Assembly: GCF_018531425.1 (NCBI RefSeq)
Contig: NZ_JAHBOI010000006.1
Coordinates: 190,456-254,455, forward strand
Length of the DNA stretch: 64,000 bases
DNA from: Paenarthrobacter sp. DKR-5
GTDB taxonomy: Bacteria > Actinomycetota > Actinomycetes > Actinomycetales > Micrococcaceae
Direction of reading: 5' to 3'
The notes under the pieces were generated by a model. It was not told where the DNA came from, made no database searches, and worked only from the letters and a program-made list of their open reading frames with translations. Numbering within the stretch: the first letter of the stretch is position 1; each line of letters begins with the position of its first letter. Positions 18,501 through 27,918 of this stretch are shown piece by piece. Position numbers and translations under genes: made by a program.

Positions 18501-18835
18501 TCGAGACCGTGGTCGCCGAATCCGCCGGCGGAGCAGCGGCGGCGAAGGCCGTCGCGGTGCTGCCCGGGGGAGGGTTCGTGGTCCTGGACACCGCGGTGAC
18601 GCCCGAACTGGAGGCCGAAGGCATCGCCCGTGACATGATCCGCTCCATCCAGCAGGCCCGGAAGGACGCGGACCTGAATGTGAGCGACCGGATCAGCACC
18701 ACGGTGACGGGCCCGGCGGAGGTCCTCGAGGCCCTGCGCGCCAACGCGGAGCTCGTCAAGGGCGAGACCCTCAGCCTGGAGCTGGTGCTCGCCGAGGGCG
18801 TCGCCGGTGTCCGGGTGCAGAAGCAGGAGGCATAA
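15569..18835 (+). CDS. ileS: Isoleucine--tRNA ligase
   Basis: This class I synthetase charges tRNA-Ile and edits valine. The 1088-residue protein has HYGH at residues 69-72 ([16 protein letters not shown]) and KMSKS at 652-656. The editing domain lies between them, and an anticodon-binding domain and long C-terminal extension follow. The length and the HYGH form of the motif resemble the longer, eukaryote-like IleRS branch in which mupirocin resistance is common; this is inferred, not shown. The ATG at 15569 is preferred over 15560 because AGGA lies 10 nt upstream. Expression should respond to uncharged tRNA-Ile through the T-box. Confidence 0.96.
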   Translation: MTPQYPKASTAHTPANASVRFPEIEERVLKYWAEDGTFQASIDNRGAGENGSNEFVFYDGPPFANGLPHYGHLLTGYAKDLVGRYQTQRGRRVERRFGWDTHGLPAELEAMKQLGMTDKTQIEAMGIDKFNDACRASVMKYADEWKDYVTRQARWVDFENDYKTLNVEYMESVIWAFKQLHEKGLTYNGYRVLPYCWVDETPLSNHELRMDDDVYKMRQDQTVTVTFPLLAGQSGTSRELAGVRALAWTTTPWTLPTNAALAVGPGIRYAVVPAGPAAAEAHTGARFLIAADLLGSYAKDLGYTSAEEANAAVSATYLGSQLEGIGYEPLWHHYADTEKWGTQNAWRILVADYVTTTDGTGIVHQAPAFGEDDQKVCEENGIPVIVSVDEGAKFLPYFAHTELADIAGLQVFEANKPITQHLKASGRLVRQASYEHSYPHCWRCRNPLIYRAVSSWFVEVTKIKDRMVELNQQINWIPENVKDGQFGKWLENARDWSISRNRYWGSPIPVWQSDDPDYPRTDVYGSLAELEADFGRLPLNADGQVDLHRPFIDELTRPNPDDPTGKSTMRRVSDVLDVWFDSGSMPYAQVHYPHENQDWFEHHNPGDFIVEYIGQTRGWFYTLHILATALFDRPAFRNVISHGIVLGSDGQKMSKSLRNYPDVSEVLDRDGSDAMRWFLMASPILRGGNLVVTEQGIREGVRQVLLPLWNSWNFFTLYANSADGGNGHEAQLRYTGYSNDLDRYLLSNTGALVTEMTAALDEYDISGACDTLREYMDMLTNWYVRRSRQRFFEEDADAFDALYTALEAVCRVAAPLLPLVSEEIWRGLTGGRSVHLADWPDAAQFEANDELVAAMDRTRQICSVGSSLRKAGNLRVRLPLPGLTVVAPSADSLTAGYQAVIAEELNLKAVRVVDADQADAAEFGISQKLVVNARAAGPRLGKDVQRAIKGSKSGDWSVSDSGTVTAGGLELEPHEYTLETVVAESAGGAAAAKAVAVLPGGGFVVLDTAVTPELEAEGIARDMIRSIQQARKDADLNVSDRISTTVTGPAEVLEALRANAELVKGETLSLELVLAEGVAGVRVQKQEA

Positions 18836-18838
18836 GAG

Positions 18839-20200
18839 ATGACCGCTGACGAATACTCGGTGGCGAGCGTGTACGCCGAACTGCTGGGCCGTGCCCCGGA
18901 GAACAAGATGGAGCCGCGGCTGGCCCCGCTGTTCCGGGCGATGGAAATCCTCGGCGAGCCCAACAAGGCCTTTCCGATCATTCACGTGACGGGAACGAAC
19001 GGCAAGACCTCCACCGCCCGGATGATCGAGGCCGGGCTGCGCGCCCACGACCTGCGTACCGGGCGCTACACCAGCCCGCACCTGACGAAGGTCACCGAGC
19101 GCATCAGCATTGACGGGGAACCGGTCAGCGACGAGACGTTCGTGCGGATCTGGGATGAGATCCGGCCCTACCTGGAAATCGTCGACGGTGAACTCCTCGC
19201 CGACGGCGAGCCCCGGCTGACCTACTTCGAGTGCCTGACGATCCTGGGCTTCGCCGTCTTCGCGGACGAACCTGTCGATGTCGCCGTGATCGAGGTGGGC
19301 CTTGGCGGGATCACCGACGCCACCAATGTCGGCGACGGCGCGGTGAGCGTCATCACGCCGATCTCCCTGGACCACACCGAGCTGCTCGGCGACGACGTCG
19401 CGGACATCGCGGCGGAGAAGGCCGGGATCATCAAGCGCGGCGGGTTCCTGGTCAGTGCGGCCCAGCCGGTCGACGCCGCCCAGGTGCTCCTGGAGAAGGC
19501 CCGGGAACTGGAGGTGCCCTTCCGCTTCGAAGGAGTGGAATTCGGCGTCGAGTCGCGGGCCATCGCCGTCGGCGGCCAGATGATCACCGTGCAGGGTCTC
19601 GCCGGCCGGTACGAGGACCTGCTGCTGCCGCTGCACGGCGCCCACCAGGCCGAGAACGCCGCCGTGGCGGTGGCCGCGCTGGAGGCATTCCTGGGCGGGG
19701 GAGAGAAGGAACTGAACGTGGAGTTGCTGCACGCAGCCTTCGAACAGGTCACCTCGCCCGGCCGGCTCGAGGTGGTCCGCACGGCCCCGACCATCGTCGT
19801 CGACGCCGCGCACAACCCGGACGGGATCCGGGCCAGCGCCGAGGGGCTGCAGGAGGCGTTCTCGTTCAGCAAGCTGGTGGTGGTGATCGGCATCCTGCAG
19901 GAAAAGGACGCCGAGGCTATCCTGCGCCAGCTTCAGGAATCGCTCGGCGACCTCGCCGGCGACATCTGCTTCACACAGTCCACCTCCCCGCGCGCGGTGC
20001 CTGCGGAGGAGCTGGCCGAACTGGCCGTCGACCTGGGCTTCGGCGAGGAGAACGTGCACGCCGAGCCTGCCCTCGACGAGGCCATCGCCTGGGCGGTGGA
20101 GCGGGCCGAGTCCAACGAGGACCTGGCCGGAGGCGTGCTGGTCACCGGCTCGATCACCGTGGTGGCCGAGGCCCGCACGCTGCTCGGGAAGGGGGTGTGA
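18839..20200 (+). CDS. folC: Folylpolyglutamate synthase / dihydrofolate synthase
   Basis: This Mur-ligase-type enzyme adds glutamates to folates, and in many bacteria also makes dihydrofolate from dihydropteroate. The 453-residue protein has the ATP loop VTGTNGKTST at 50-59, the folate-site segment TSPHL, the Mg-binding region GLGGITDATN, and the C-terminal domain with DAAHNPDG. It starts 3 bp after ileS and is very likely co-translated. The order ileS or valS - folC - DUF4233 - ndk is conserved in actinobacteria. Confidence 0.95.
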   Translation: MTADEYSVASVYAELLGRAPENKMEPRLAPLFRAMEILGEPNKAFPIIHVTGTNGKTSTARMIEAGLRAHDLRTGRYTSPHLTKVTERISIDGEPVSDETFVRIWDEIRPYLEIVDGELLADGEPRLTYFECLTILGFAVFADEPVDVAVIEVGLGGITDATNVGDGAVSVITPISLDHTELLGDDVADIAAEKAGIIKRGGFLVSAAQPVDAAQVLLEKARELEVPFRFEGVEFGVESRAIAVGGQMITVQGLAGRYEDLLLPLHGAHQAENAAVAVAALEAFLGGGEKELNVELLHAAFEQVTSPGRLEVVRTAPTIVVDAAHNPDGIRASAEGLQEAFSFSKLVVVIGILQEKDAEAILRQLQESLGDLAGDICFTQSTSPRAVPAEELAELAVDLGFGEENVHAEPALDEAIAWAVERAESNEDLAGGVLVTGSITVVAEARTLLGKGV

Positions 20201-20204
20201 ACCA

Positions 20205-20642
20205 ATGGCACGGCTGACCAAGGCCCAGCGTGACTGGCGCCCCGGCACCCCGAAGCGGCGGCGCTCCACGAGGGTCATGTTCACCTCCACAGTCCTGGGG
20301 CTGGAAGCATTCGTGGCGTTCTTCGCCACCCTTGTGGTCTTCGGCCAGCACACCGGAAACCTTCCCGGTGCCGTGACGCTCGTCGCTGGGCTCCTGCTCA
20401 GCGTCATCCTGGTCGCCTCCTGCGCGTTCATGGCCAAGCCCTGGGGCGTGCTGCTGGGCTGGATCCTGCAACTGGTGCTGATCTGCCTCGGGTTCGTGGA
20501 ACCGATGATGTTCCTTGTCGGCGTGCTGTTCGCCGCGGCGTGGTGGTACGCGGTCAGGACCGGCCGGCGGATCGACAGGGAAGTCGCTGCCCGCGAGAAG
20601 GCCCAGGCCGAGTGGGAGCAGGCGCATCCCGGAAACGGGTAG
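20205..20642 (+). CDS. DUF4233 membrane protein
   Basis: This 145-residue protein has four hydrophobic segments (about 22-42, 50-72, 78-95 and 98-118), a basic N terminus and a charged C-terminal helix. It matches the actinobacterial DUF4233 family by size, topology and position between folC and ndk (Rv2446c in M. tuberculosis). No function is known. It starts 4 bp after the folC stop. Confidence 0.85.
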   Translation: MARLTKAQRDWRPGTPKRRRSTRVMFTSTVLGLEAFVAFFATLVVFGQHTGNLPGAVTLVAGLLLSVILVASCAFMAKPWGVLLGWILQLVLICLGFVEPMMFLVGVLFAAAWWYAVRTGRRIDREVAAREKAQAEWEQAHPGNG

Positions 20643-20686
20643 CCTTGCAAGGGAAACCCGAGACCAAGACCAACCAAGGAGCAACT

Positions 20687-21103
20687 GTGAGCACCGAGCG
20701 CACCCTTGTCCTGATCAAGCCCGACGGCGTGGCCCGCAACCTCGCCGGACGGATCCTGGCCCGCATTGAAGCCAAGGGGTACACGCTGGCCGAGCTGAAG
20801 AAGGTCGATGCCACCCGCGAGCTGCTGGAGCAGCACTATGAGGAGCACGTCGGCAAGCCCTTCTACGAACCGCTGGTGGAGTTCATGCTCAGCGGCCCGG
20901 TGGTGGCTGCCGTCTTCGAAGGCGAGCGGGTGATCGAAGGCTTCCGTTCACTGGCCGGCACCACCGATCCGACCACCGCCGCTCCCGGCACCATCCGCGG
21001 CGACTTCGGTCGCGACTGGGGCCTGAAGGTCCAGCAGAACCTGGTGCACGGATCCGACTCGCCCGAGTCGGCCGCCCGTGAGATCGGGATCTGGTTCAGC
21101 TAG
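20687..21103 (+). CDS. ndk: Nucleoside diphosphate kinase
   Basis: It moves the gamma-phosphate between nucleoside tri- and diphosphates to balance NTP and dNTP pools. The 138-residue protein has [15 protein letters not shown] at the N terminus and the phospho-histidine in [14 protein letters not shown]. The GTG at 20687 has AAGGAG 7 nt upstream and gives the standard family length. A very strong hairpin follows the stop. Confidence 0.97.
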   Translation: MSTERTLVLIKPDGVARNLAGRILARIEAKGYTLAELKKVDATRELLEQHYEEHVGKPFYEPLVEFMLSGPVVAAVFEGERVIEGFRSLAGTTDPTTAAPGTIRGDFGRDWGLKVQQNLVHGSDSPESAAREIGIWFS

Positions 21104-21112
21104 GCGCACCAA

Positions 21113-21159
21113 GACGCAGCAGGGGCGGCCACCCATCCGGTGGCCGCCCCTGCTGCGTC
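21113..21159. terminator. Bidirectional hairpin between ndk and the VKOR gene
   Basis: Two perfect 20-bp arms (GACGCAGCAGGGGCGGCCAC and its reverse complement) enclose a 7-nt loop between convergent genes. U-tracts are short on both sides. Confidence 0.8.
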
Positions 21160-21184
21160 TTCAGGGCCCTGTCCGGGCCCGGCG

Positions 21185-21838
21185 TCAGGCCCCGACGAAA
21201 ACGCTAATGAAGCGGAAGAAGACACTGGCGATCACGCCGACGTACAGCGCGCCGACGATGACCCAGGCCCACTCGGCCAGGAAGCGGGCCGGCGCCGGGG
21301 GCAGCGGGAGGACACCGTGGACGATGTTCCGCACGGTGGTCCACACGAACAGCGGGATCATCATCGCCCAGACGACGATGCAGTAGGGGCAGAGGATGCC
21401 GATCGCGTAAATGGCCTGCGACCACAGCCAGACAATCATCACCATGCCCAGGGTGACGCCGATCTGCAGGCCGATCCAGTACCAGCGCTTGAACGATGCC
21501 CCCGCGAGCAGCGCGGCTCCGGTGGTGATGATGACGGCGAACGCCGCAACGCCGATCAGGGGGTTCGGGAAGCCGAACAGTGCTGCCTGCCACGTCTTCA
21601 TGACCTGGCCGCACGAGATCCACGGGTTCACGTCGCAGCTGGTGATGTGGTTCGGGTCCTTGTACAGCTCCAGGCGCTCCAGCACCAGCGCGCCGGCTGC
21701 CAGCCAGGACACAACACCGGTGACCAGCAGGATCCAGCCGAACGGCCTGTCCCGCGCAGCGGCCGGTATCTCGACGGCGGGGCGGCCGAGGACCGCGCCC
21801 TCCGGCTCGTGGGTTCCGGGCGCCTTGCTGCTGGCCAT
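21185..21838 (-). CDS. Vitamin K epoxide reductase family membrane protein
   Basis: This 217-residue membrane oxidoreductase probably recharges periplasmic disulfide-forming proteins by passing electrons to menaquinone, the role of VKOR proteins in actinobacteria, which lack DsbB. There are five hydrophobic segments. The loop cysteines are in CDVNPWISCG and the active-site pair is CPYC in the segment AIGILCPYCIVVW. No thioredoxin domain is fused. The ATG at 21838 has GAAGGAAG upstream. It is convergent with ndk and divergent from rne. Confidence 0.93.
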   Translation of the reverse strand: MASSKAPGTHEPEGAVLGRPAVEIPAAARDRPFGWILLVTGVVSWLAAGALVLERLELYKDPNHITSCDVNPWISCGQVMKTWQAALFGFPNPLIGVAAFAVIITTGAALLAGASFKRWYWIGLQIGVTLGMVMIVWLWSQAIYAIGILCPYCIVVWAMMIPLFVWTTVRNIVHGVLPLPPAPARFLAEWAWVIVGALYVGVIASVFFRFISVFVGA

Positions 21839-22291
21839 GACTGATCGCTTCCTTCGTCCGCGGATGATGCCGTTGCTGGGGCCGATTCTATCGGCAGAGC
21901 CCGGGGGCACGCTGGGTGCTGTCGGTCCGGGACGTGAGGACGTACCGTCAATCCCGCCGCACGTCAGCCCCGTGTGAGAGAATGATGTTGGCTGGAGGCC
22001 GATCCACATGCGGCCCCCGGTCCAGCGACACGTTTCACAGCTTGCTGGTGACGCATCGGGCCCGGACGGATCACGACGATCCGCGCAGGCCTTGGTATCC
22101 ACCGCAGCCCGCCGCCAGAAGGTCCGGCGGCGAGAACCGTTGCCGCTGGCCTGCCTTGGTTGCTGCGCCCCTTGTCGGCGCGACTTGGCAGGAATGACGA
22201 CGACTTCTGTCAACGCCCGCGGGTATTGACGACTAAGGCCCCCTCGGGCGCTGGATGTGGCGGCGCCGCCAGGGGTGGAGTGTACCTACAT
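21839..22291 (+). other. Long leader region of rne
   Basis: About 450 bp without a supported gene separate the VKOR and rne starts. It must hold both divergent promoters and a long 5' untranslated region of rne. Long structured leaders are usual for RNase E genes, which often regulate their own mRNA through the leader. I see short inverted repeats (GGTCCGG region near 22120) but no known RNA family. Confidence 0.5.
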
Positions 22292-25267
22292 ATGGATATC
22301 GAGCAGGAAAAAGACGTAGCCGAAGCTACCACCACTGAAACAAACCTCGAGAGTGCCCCCGCGGCGCCAAAGAAGGCAACCCGGAGCCGGCGCAAGACGG
22401 CCGCCGCCGAAGAGCCGGCCGCCGCAGAGCCGGCCGCCCTGGAGAGCGTAAGCAGCGCGGACAGTGCCGCCCCCGACGAGGTCCCGGCCGAGCCGGCCAA
22501 AGCCCCCCGCCGGAGCCGCTCCCGCAAGGCAACGGCTGCCGAAGGCGCCCCGGCGCCTGCGACCGCCGAAGCCGGGGACACCGCCACCGCGGCGCCGGCC
22601 GAGGTCCCGGAGCCTGCGGGGGAGGCAGCGGAACCCTCTGCCGCGGCCGTGAAGGCGCCCGCCCGCCGTCGTCGCTCCAGCGCCAAAGCACAGTCCGAGC
22701 CAGTGACGGCGCCGGAGGCCGCGCCCGAGGCCCCAGCCGAACCTGCCGCAACCGCCGCCAGCACCGAGCCGGCAGCAGCCCCGACGGAGCCGGCACGTGA
22801 AGCAGACGCGGAAGGTGCTGTTTCGCTGTCCCCGGTGTCCGTCCTCTTTCAGGCACCCGATCTGACAGCGCTCACCCGGCCGGTGGCCGTGGCCGCCGCC
22901 GAAGAGTCCGATGAGGAAGAGGAAGAGGAAGAGGGCGAGCAGGAGGAAGGCGGCCGGCGTCGGCGCCGCAGCCGTGGCCGCCGCAGCCGCAACCGTTCCG
23001 AGCGCGACCAGGGCGCCGAGGAGACCTCCGGATCCGAAGACGAAGGCACCGAGGCCGCCGGCGAGGACGCGGCCGAGGGCGAGGGTGTTGTCTCGCGCCG
23101 CCGCCGGCGCCGCCGCCGCGGGGACCAGGACCTGGAACTCACCGGCACCGATGAGGAGCCGAACACCGTGACCCGCGTCCGGGCACCGCGCACGCACGCG
23201 GACAGCTCGGCCACCCGGGTCGCGAGCGTGAAGGGTTCCACCCGCCTGGAAGCCAAGAAGCAGCGGCGCCGCGAGTCCCGCGAATCGGGCCGTCGCCGCC
23301 ACGTGATCACCGAGGCCGAGTTCCTGGCCCGGCGCGAATCGGTGGACCGCACGATGGTGGTCCGCCAGCGTGATGACAGGATCCAGATCGGGGTCCTCGA
23401 GGACGGCATCCTGGCGGAGCACTTCGTCTCCAAGACCCAGCAGGACTCGCTGATCGGCAACGTCTACCTGGGCAAGGTGCAGAACGTGCTGCCGAGCATG
23501 GAAGCTGCGTTCGTGGATATCGGACGCGGACGCAACGCGGTCCTGTACGCCGGCGAAGTCAACTGGGACGCGGCCAAGCTCGACGGCGCCCCGCGCCGCA
23601 TCGAGCACGCCCTCAAGTCCGGCGACTCGGTGCTGGTGCAGGTCACCAAGGACCCCGTGGGCCACAAGGGCGCCCGGCTGACCAGCCAGATCTCGCTGCC
23701 CGGCCGCTACCTGGTCTACGTGCCCGGCGGCTCGATGACGGGCATTTCCCGCAAGCTTCCCGACGTCGAACGCAACCGGCTGAAGCGGATCCTCAAGGAC
23801 CGCCTCCCCGAGAACGCCGGGGTGATCGTCCGCACCGCGGCCGAAGGGGCCAGCGAGGAAGAACTCACGCACGACATCAACCGGCTGCGCGCGCAGTGGG
23901 AAGGCATCGAGAGCCAGGCCGGCTCCACCAAGGTGCTCGCCCCCGAGCTGCTCTACGGTGAGCCCGACCTGACCATCAAGGTCGTCCGCGACGTCTTCAA
24001 CGAGGACTTCTCCAAGCTCATCGTCTCCGGCGACGAAGCGTGGGACACCATCGAGGCCTACGTGACCTACGTGGCGCCCGACCTGGTGGACCGGCTGGAG
24101 AAATGGACGTCCGAGGAGGACATCTTCGCGGCCCACCGGATCGACGAGCAGATCCACAAGGCGCTGGAACGCAAGGTGTTCCTGCCGTCGGGCGGTTCGC
24201 TGGTCATCGACCGCACCGAGGCCATGACAGTGGTGGACGTGAACACCGGCAAGTTCACCGGCAGCGGCGGCAACCTCGAAGAGACCGTCACCAAGAACAA
24301 CCTGGAGGCTGCCGAGGAGGTTGTCCGCCAGCTGCGGCTGCGCGACATCGGCGGCATCATCGTGATCGACTTCATCGACATGGTGCTCGAGTCCAACCGC
24401 GACCTGGTGCTCCGGCGCCTGGTGGAGTGCCTGGGCCGGGACCGGACCAAGCACCAGGTTGCCGAAGTGACCTCGCTCGGCCTGGTCCAGATGACGCGCA
24501 AGCGGATGGGTACCGGGCTGCTGGAGGTCTTCGGTGAGCAGTGCGAGGCCTGCGCGGGACGCGGCGTCGTCACCCACGACGAGCCGGTCGAACACCGCCG
24601 CGCCCACACCGTGGCCGCCGAACATCACCAGCAGCGTACCGAGCAGCCCAAGTCGACCCGCGGGGAGAAGCGTCGCAGCCGCGGCCGCGGGCAGGCTCCC
24701 GCCGAGCAGGCGCCGGTCGAGGCACCGGTTGAGGTCGGCCGGCAGGCCAAGGCCGAAGCAACCCGTGCCGCCCTGGCCACCATCGCCGCGGCGGCCCACG
24801 CCGCGCACCGCGAGGAGGAACATGCCGGCGACACCGTGACTGTTCCCGTGTCAGCGGTCGCGGAGATCGCCGACGTCGCGGTGGAGGAGCATGCCAACGG
24901 AGCGGTGCTCACGATCGGCGGGGAAAAGGTCGTGCTGCCGTTCGCCGAGCACGCCCGTGAAGCCGCCCCTGAGGAAAAGCCGAAGCTGAGCCTGGACATC
25001 CTCACCTCGGCGTTCGACACGCTCGAGGAGAAGCACGACGAGGAGGTTGGCGCGGGCCGTGAGCGCGGCCGCCGCGGCCGGAGGCACCGCAGCGCAAGCC
25101 GCGCGCAGGGCGCCGCGAATGAGACCAGCGTCGAACAGCGCGAGGCTGCCGCTTCGGCCGACCACAGCCACGAGCACGTGGCGGCGCCGCCGGCGGCGGC
25201 GAAGGCCGAACCCCAGGGCGAAGCTCCGATCATCCTTGGGGTAGGGGTGCCGGCGTCGGACCTGTGA
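22292..25267 (+). CDS. rne: Ribonuclease E/G
   Basis: This endoribonuclease acts in mRNA decay and in rRNA and tRNA processing. The 991-residue protein has an N-terminal disordered part (1-340) rich in Ala, Pro and Glu with Arg-rich patches around residues 220 and 270. It is followed by an S1 domain (about 358-450, QIGVLEDGILAEHF), the 5'-sensor and DNase I-like catalytic region with the Asp-bearing segments VVDVNTGKFTGS and IIVIDFIDM, and the zinc-link CEACAGRG near residue 750. A further disordered tail runs from 755 to 991. Disordered arms on both sides of the core are the actinobacterial layout. The ATG at 22292 is preferred; a GTG at 22280 is possible. Confidence 0.95.
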   Translation: MDIEQEKDVAEATTTETNLESAPAAPKKATRSRRKTAAAEEPAAAEPAALESVSSADSAAPDEVPAEPAKAPRRSRSRKATAAEGAPAPATAEAGDTATAAPAEVPEPAGEAAEPSAAAVKAPARRRRSSAKAQSEPVTAPEAAPEAPAEPAATAASTEPAAAPTEPAREADAEGAVSLSPVSVLFQAPDLTALTRPVAVAAAEESDEEEEEEEGEQEEGGRRRRRSRGRRSRNRSERDQGAEETSGSEDEGTEAAGEDAAEGEGVVSRRRRRRRRGDQDLELTGTDEEPNTVTRVRAPRTHADSSATRVASVKGSTRLEAKKQRRRESRESGRRRHVITEAEFLARRESVDRTMVVRQRDDRIQIGVLEDGILAEHFVSKTQQDSLIGNVYLGKVQNVLPSMEAAFVDIGRGRNAVLYAGEVNWDAAKLDGAPRRIEHALKSGDSVLVQVTKDPVGHKGARLTSQISLPGRYLVYVPGGSMTGISRKLPDVERNRLKRILKDRLPENAGVIVRTAAEGASEEELTHDINRLRAQWEGIESQAGSTKVLAPELLYGEPDLTIKVVRDVFNEDFSKLIVSGDEAWDTIEAYVTYVAPDLVDRLEKWTSEEDIFAAHRIDEQIHKALERKVFLPSGGSLVIDRTEAMTVVDVNTGKFTGSGGNLEETVTKNNLEAAEEVVRQLRLRDIGGIIVIDFIDMVLESNRDLVLRRLVECLGRDRTKHQVAEVTSLGLVQMTRKRMGTGLLEVFGEQCEACAGRGVVTHDEPVEHRRAHTVAAEHHQQRTEQPKSTRGEKRRSRGRGQAPAEQAPVEAPVEVGRQAKAEATRAALATIAAAAHAAHREEEHAGDTVTVPVSAVAEIADVAVEEHANGAVLTIGGEKVVLPFAEHAREAAPEEKPKLSLDILTSAFDTLEEKHDEEVGAGRERGRRGRRHRSASRAQGAANETSVEQREAAASADHSHEHVAAPPAAAKAEPQGEAPIILGVGVPASDL

Positions 25268-25292
25268 GCGGCATCCGCTAGGGTGTTAGTCA

Positions 25293-25378
25293 GTGACACG
25301 GGGTGCCTTCGCCGCTGGCGGGGCTGAGAACCAAACCCGTTGAACCTGAACTAGTTCGAACTAGCGGAGGGATGTCGC
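25293..25378 (+). promoter_or_regulatory. TPP riboswitch (THI element)
   Basis: The conserved segments GGGGTGCC, GGGGCTGAGA, ACCCGTTGAACCTGA and the closing CTAGCGGAGGGATG occur in the right order and spacing. The element lies 52 bp upstream of the thiD-tenA gene, so thiamine pyrophosphate should repress that gene. Confidence 0.95.
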
Positions 25379-25429
25379 GGCGGGCGAACTGCCTGTGGTG
25401 CACCGCCGCGCGTCATTGGGAGCAGGCCC

Positions 25430-26911
25430 ATGCGTTCCACCCCACGAGTCCTGAGCATCGCCGGCACCGACCCCACGGGCGGTGCCGGCATCCAGGCGGA
25501 CCTGAAGAGCATCGCCGCCAACGGCGGGTACGGCATGGCTGTCGTGACGGCGTTGGTCGCGCAGAACACTCACGGAGTCCGGTCGGTGCACACGCCGCCG
25601 GTGTCCTTCCTCGCCGAGCAGCTCGAGGCGGTGAGCGACGACGTCGAGATCGACGCCGTGAAGATCGGCATGCTCGGGGATGCCGCCGTCATCGCCACCG
25701 TCGAGGCCTGGCTCGAGGCCGTCCGGCCGCCCGTCGTCGTGCTGGATCCCGTGATGGTGGCGACCAGCGGGGACCGGCTGCTCGAGCCGGCTGCCGAGGA
25801 CGCGCTGCGATCCCTGCTCCGGCGTGCCGACTTGCTCACGCCCAATCTGCCCGAACTTGCCGTCCTGCTGGACGAACAGCGCGCGGACAGTTGGGACGAG
25901 GCGGTGGCGCAGGGCCTGCGCCTGTCGGACCGCACGGGCGCGGCCGTGCTGGTCAAGGGTGGCCATTTGGACGGCGCGGTGTGCCCGGACGCCCTGGTCA
26001 GGGCCGCCGGTGAGCCGGGGGAGCGGGTGGTGGAATTCTCCTCCCGCCGGATTGAAACCCGGAACACCCACGGCACCGGTTGCTCTCTGTCCTCCGCCAT
26101 GGCGACCGTGCAGGTGCTCACCGGCGACTGGGCCGAATCGCTGCAGCGGGTCAAGGACTGGATGCAGGGAGCGCTGGCCCGCGCCGACGAACTCCAGGTC
26201 GGCACCGGTCACGGCCCTATCCACCACTTCGCGAACCTCCTTCAGCACCAGCCGCCGCAGGGCAATGACTTCAGCCGGCAGTTGTGGGATGACATCGCGG
26301 ACCTGCGTGAGGGCATTTTCGGGCTGCCGTTCGTCAAGGCGCTCGGCGACGGCACCCTCGATGAGCGGAAGTTCTCCTACTACCTTGCCCAGGACGCCCG
26401 GTACCTCAACGGGTACTCTCGGGTCCTGGCCCGCGCCAGCGCCCTTGCCCCTACCGAGGAAGAGCAGCTGTTCTGGGCGAACTCGGCCCAGGTGTGCCTG
26501 CAGGTCGAGGCCGAGCTGCACCGAAGCTGGCTGCAGCAGCACCCGGCGGAATCCGAGCTAGGCCCGGTCACCAAGGCCTACCTTGACCACCTGGCGTCCG
26601 TGGCCGGGTCGGGCAGCTATGCCGTGCTGACGGCCGCCGTGCTGCCCTGCTACTGGCTGTATTCGGATGTGGGGGAGAACCTCCACGCAGCCTTCCTGGC
26701 CGGACGCGATGCCGCCACGCACCCCTACGCAGCGTGGCTTCAAACGTATGCCGACGAGGCCTTCGCCGCGTCCACGCGGACAGCGGTCGGCTTCACCGAC
26801 CGGGCCGCCCGGGTGGCGGGAGCCGCCGAGCGGGAGGCGATGCGCACGGTGTTCCGTCAGTCCTCGCGCTACGAACTGGAGTTTTTCGACGCGCCGGAGC
26901 GGCATGCATGA
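25430..26911 (+). CDS. thiD: Fused HMP(-P) kinase ThiD and TenA-type aminopyrimidine hydrolase
   Basis: This bifunctional enzyme belongs to thiamine synthesis and salvage. Residues 1 to about 265 are ThiD, which phosphorylates hydroxymethylpyrimidine twice; the substrate and nucleotide motifs IAGTDPTGGAGIQADLK and NTHGTGCSLSSAM are visible. Residues about 280-493 are TenA, which hydrolyses aminopyrimidine breakdown products of thiamine. Its start (LWDDIADLREGIF) and catalytic Cys (LPCYWLYSDVG, near residue 405) are visible. Fusions of these two domains are known in actinobacteria and fungi. The ATG has GGGAGC 6 nt upstream. It is controlled by the TPP riboswitch before it and has no other thi gene as neighbour. 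Confidence 0.93.
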   Translation: MRSTPRVLSIAGTDPTGGAGIQADLKSIAANGGYGMAVVTALVAQNTHGVRSVHTPPVSFLAEQLEAVSDDVEIDAVKIGMLGDAAVIATVEAWLEAVRPPVVVLDPVMVATSGDRLLEPAAEDALRSLLRRADLLTPNLPELAVLLDEQRADSWDEAVAQGLRLSDRTGAAVLVKGGHLDGAVCPDALVRAAGEPGERVVEFSSRRIETRNTHGTGCSLSSAMATVQVLTGDWAESLQRVKDWMQGALARADELQVGTGHGPIHHFANLLQHQPPQGNDFSRQLWDDIADLREGIFGLPFVKALGDGTLDERKFSYYLAQDARYLNGYSRVLARASALAPTEEEQLFWANSAQVCLQVEAELHRSWLQQHPAESELGPVTKAYLDHLASVAGSGSYAVLTAAVLPCYWLYSDVGENLHAAFLAGRDAATHPYAAWLQTYADEAFAASTRTAVGFTDRAARVAGAAEREAMRTVFRQSSRYELEFFDAPERHA

Positions 26912-27193
26912 GTAGTGGCCCCGGCGGCGACTATGATGGATGGCGTGCTGACGTGGCGCGGATGAGAGGGCACCTGCTCCTATCAGTTTCCGCGCGGCGC
27001 CGCTAGTGTCATTTGCAGCCGAGGGCCGGTCTAGCGTAGTCTGGATCCTCGGTGCTTACGCCAACACTGGGCAATTCCTTCCATACGGGGCCCGCGGCGT
27101 TGAGGCACAGCGAGAACCGGAAATCTGCCCATCCAGGGCGTTGATGGTTCCCCACGCAAACTTTGTAAAACGTCGAGAGAAGTGAGTTCCCAA
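26912..27193 (+). promoter_or_regulatory. Promoter and leader region of rplU-rpmA
   Basis: This 280-bp stretch has no supported gene. A possible promoter is TTGCAG (27013-27018) and TAGTCT (27037-27042), 18 bp apart, which would give an untranslated leader of about 140 nt before rplU. I do not recognise a known L21 leader fold. Confidence 0.35.
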
Positions 27194-27502
27194 GTGGTGT
27201 ACGCGATTGTCCGCGCAGGCGGCCGCCAAGAGAAGGTTTCCGTTGGAGACTTCGTTACCCTGAACCGCGTCGCCGGTGGAGCCGGCAGCACCATTGAGCT
27301 GCCCGCACTCCTTCTGGTTGACGGCGAGAAGATCACCTCGGCCGCGAAGGACCTGGCCAAGGTAAAGGTCGAGGCGGAGATCCTTGAGGATCTGCGCGGG
27401 CCGAAGATCGTCATTCAGAAGTTCAAGAACAAGACCGGTTACAAGAAGCGCCAGGGCCACCGCCAGGAGCTGACCAAGGTCAAGATCACCTCGATCGCCT
27501 AA
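27194..27502 (+). CDS. rplU: 50S ribosomal protein L21
   Basis: This structural protein of the large subunit binds 23S rRNA. The 102-residue product begins [18 protein letters not shown] and ends with the conserved basic segment [16 protein letters not shown]. The GTG at 27194 was chosen because AGAAGTGAG lies about 7 nt upstream and this gives the family N terminus. An earlier GTG at 27182 would add four residues. It forms an operon with rpmA. Confidence 0.96.
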   Translation: MVYAIVRAGGRQEKVSVGDFVTLNRVAGGAGSTIELPALLLVDGEKITSAAKDLAKVKVEAEILEDLRGPKIVIQKFKNKTGYKKRQGHRQELTKVKITSIA

Positions 27503-27554
27503 GGCGATCGAAGGATTTCCCGGTTCCCCACACTAAAAAGGCAGGCATCAAGAG

Positions 27555-27818
27555 ATGGCACACAAGAAGGGCGCGAGCTCCACTCGCAACGGTCGTGACT
27601 CCAACGCACAGCGTCTGGGCGTGAAGCGTTTCGGCGGTCAGGTTGTTTCCGCCGGCGAGATCATCGTCCGCCAGCGCGGCACCCACTTCCACCCGGGCGC
27701 CGGTGTCGGCCGCGGTGGCGACGACACGCTGTTCGCCCTGGAGGCCGGCGCTGTTGAGTTCGGCACCCGCCGCGGACGCCGCGTCGTGAACATCGTCGCA
27801 GCGGCAGCAGCCGAGTAG
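27555..27818 (+). CDS. rpmA: 50S ribosomal protein L27
   Basis: This 87-residue protein starts [16 protein letters not shown], so the N-terminal tail that reaches the peptidyl transferase centre is present without the cleaved extension found in Firmicutes. The conserved core [21 protein letters not shown] is present in full. It follows rplU and is ended by a strong terminator before obg. Confidence 0.97.
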   Translation: MAHKKGASSTRNGRDSNAQRLGVKRFGGQVVSAGEIIVRQRGTHFHPGAGVGRGGDDTLFALEAGAVEFGTRRGRRVVNIVAAAAAE

Positions 27819-27834
27819 TCATTAGCTTCACCTG

Positions 27835-27872
27835 GTGGGGCGGGCCTTCGGGTCCGTCCCACTTGTTGTTTT
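27835..27872 (+). terminator. Terminator after rpmA
   Basis: GTGGGGCGGGCC pairs with GGTCCGTCCCAC over 12 bp (two G-U pairs) around a TTCG tetraloop, followed by TTGTTGTTTT. Confidence 0.92.
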
Positions 27873-27918
27873 AACACCACTAAACTGATTTTGCATTTCA
27901 CATTCCAAGGAGACCTCC

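Noticed and set aside
22210..24823. Very long open frames opposite rne on the minus strand
   Set aside because: They mirror the rne codons, are low-complexity Gly/Arg/Leu-rich, and have no domain; this is the usual antisense effect of high GC.
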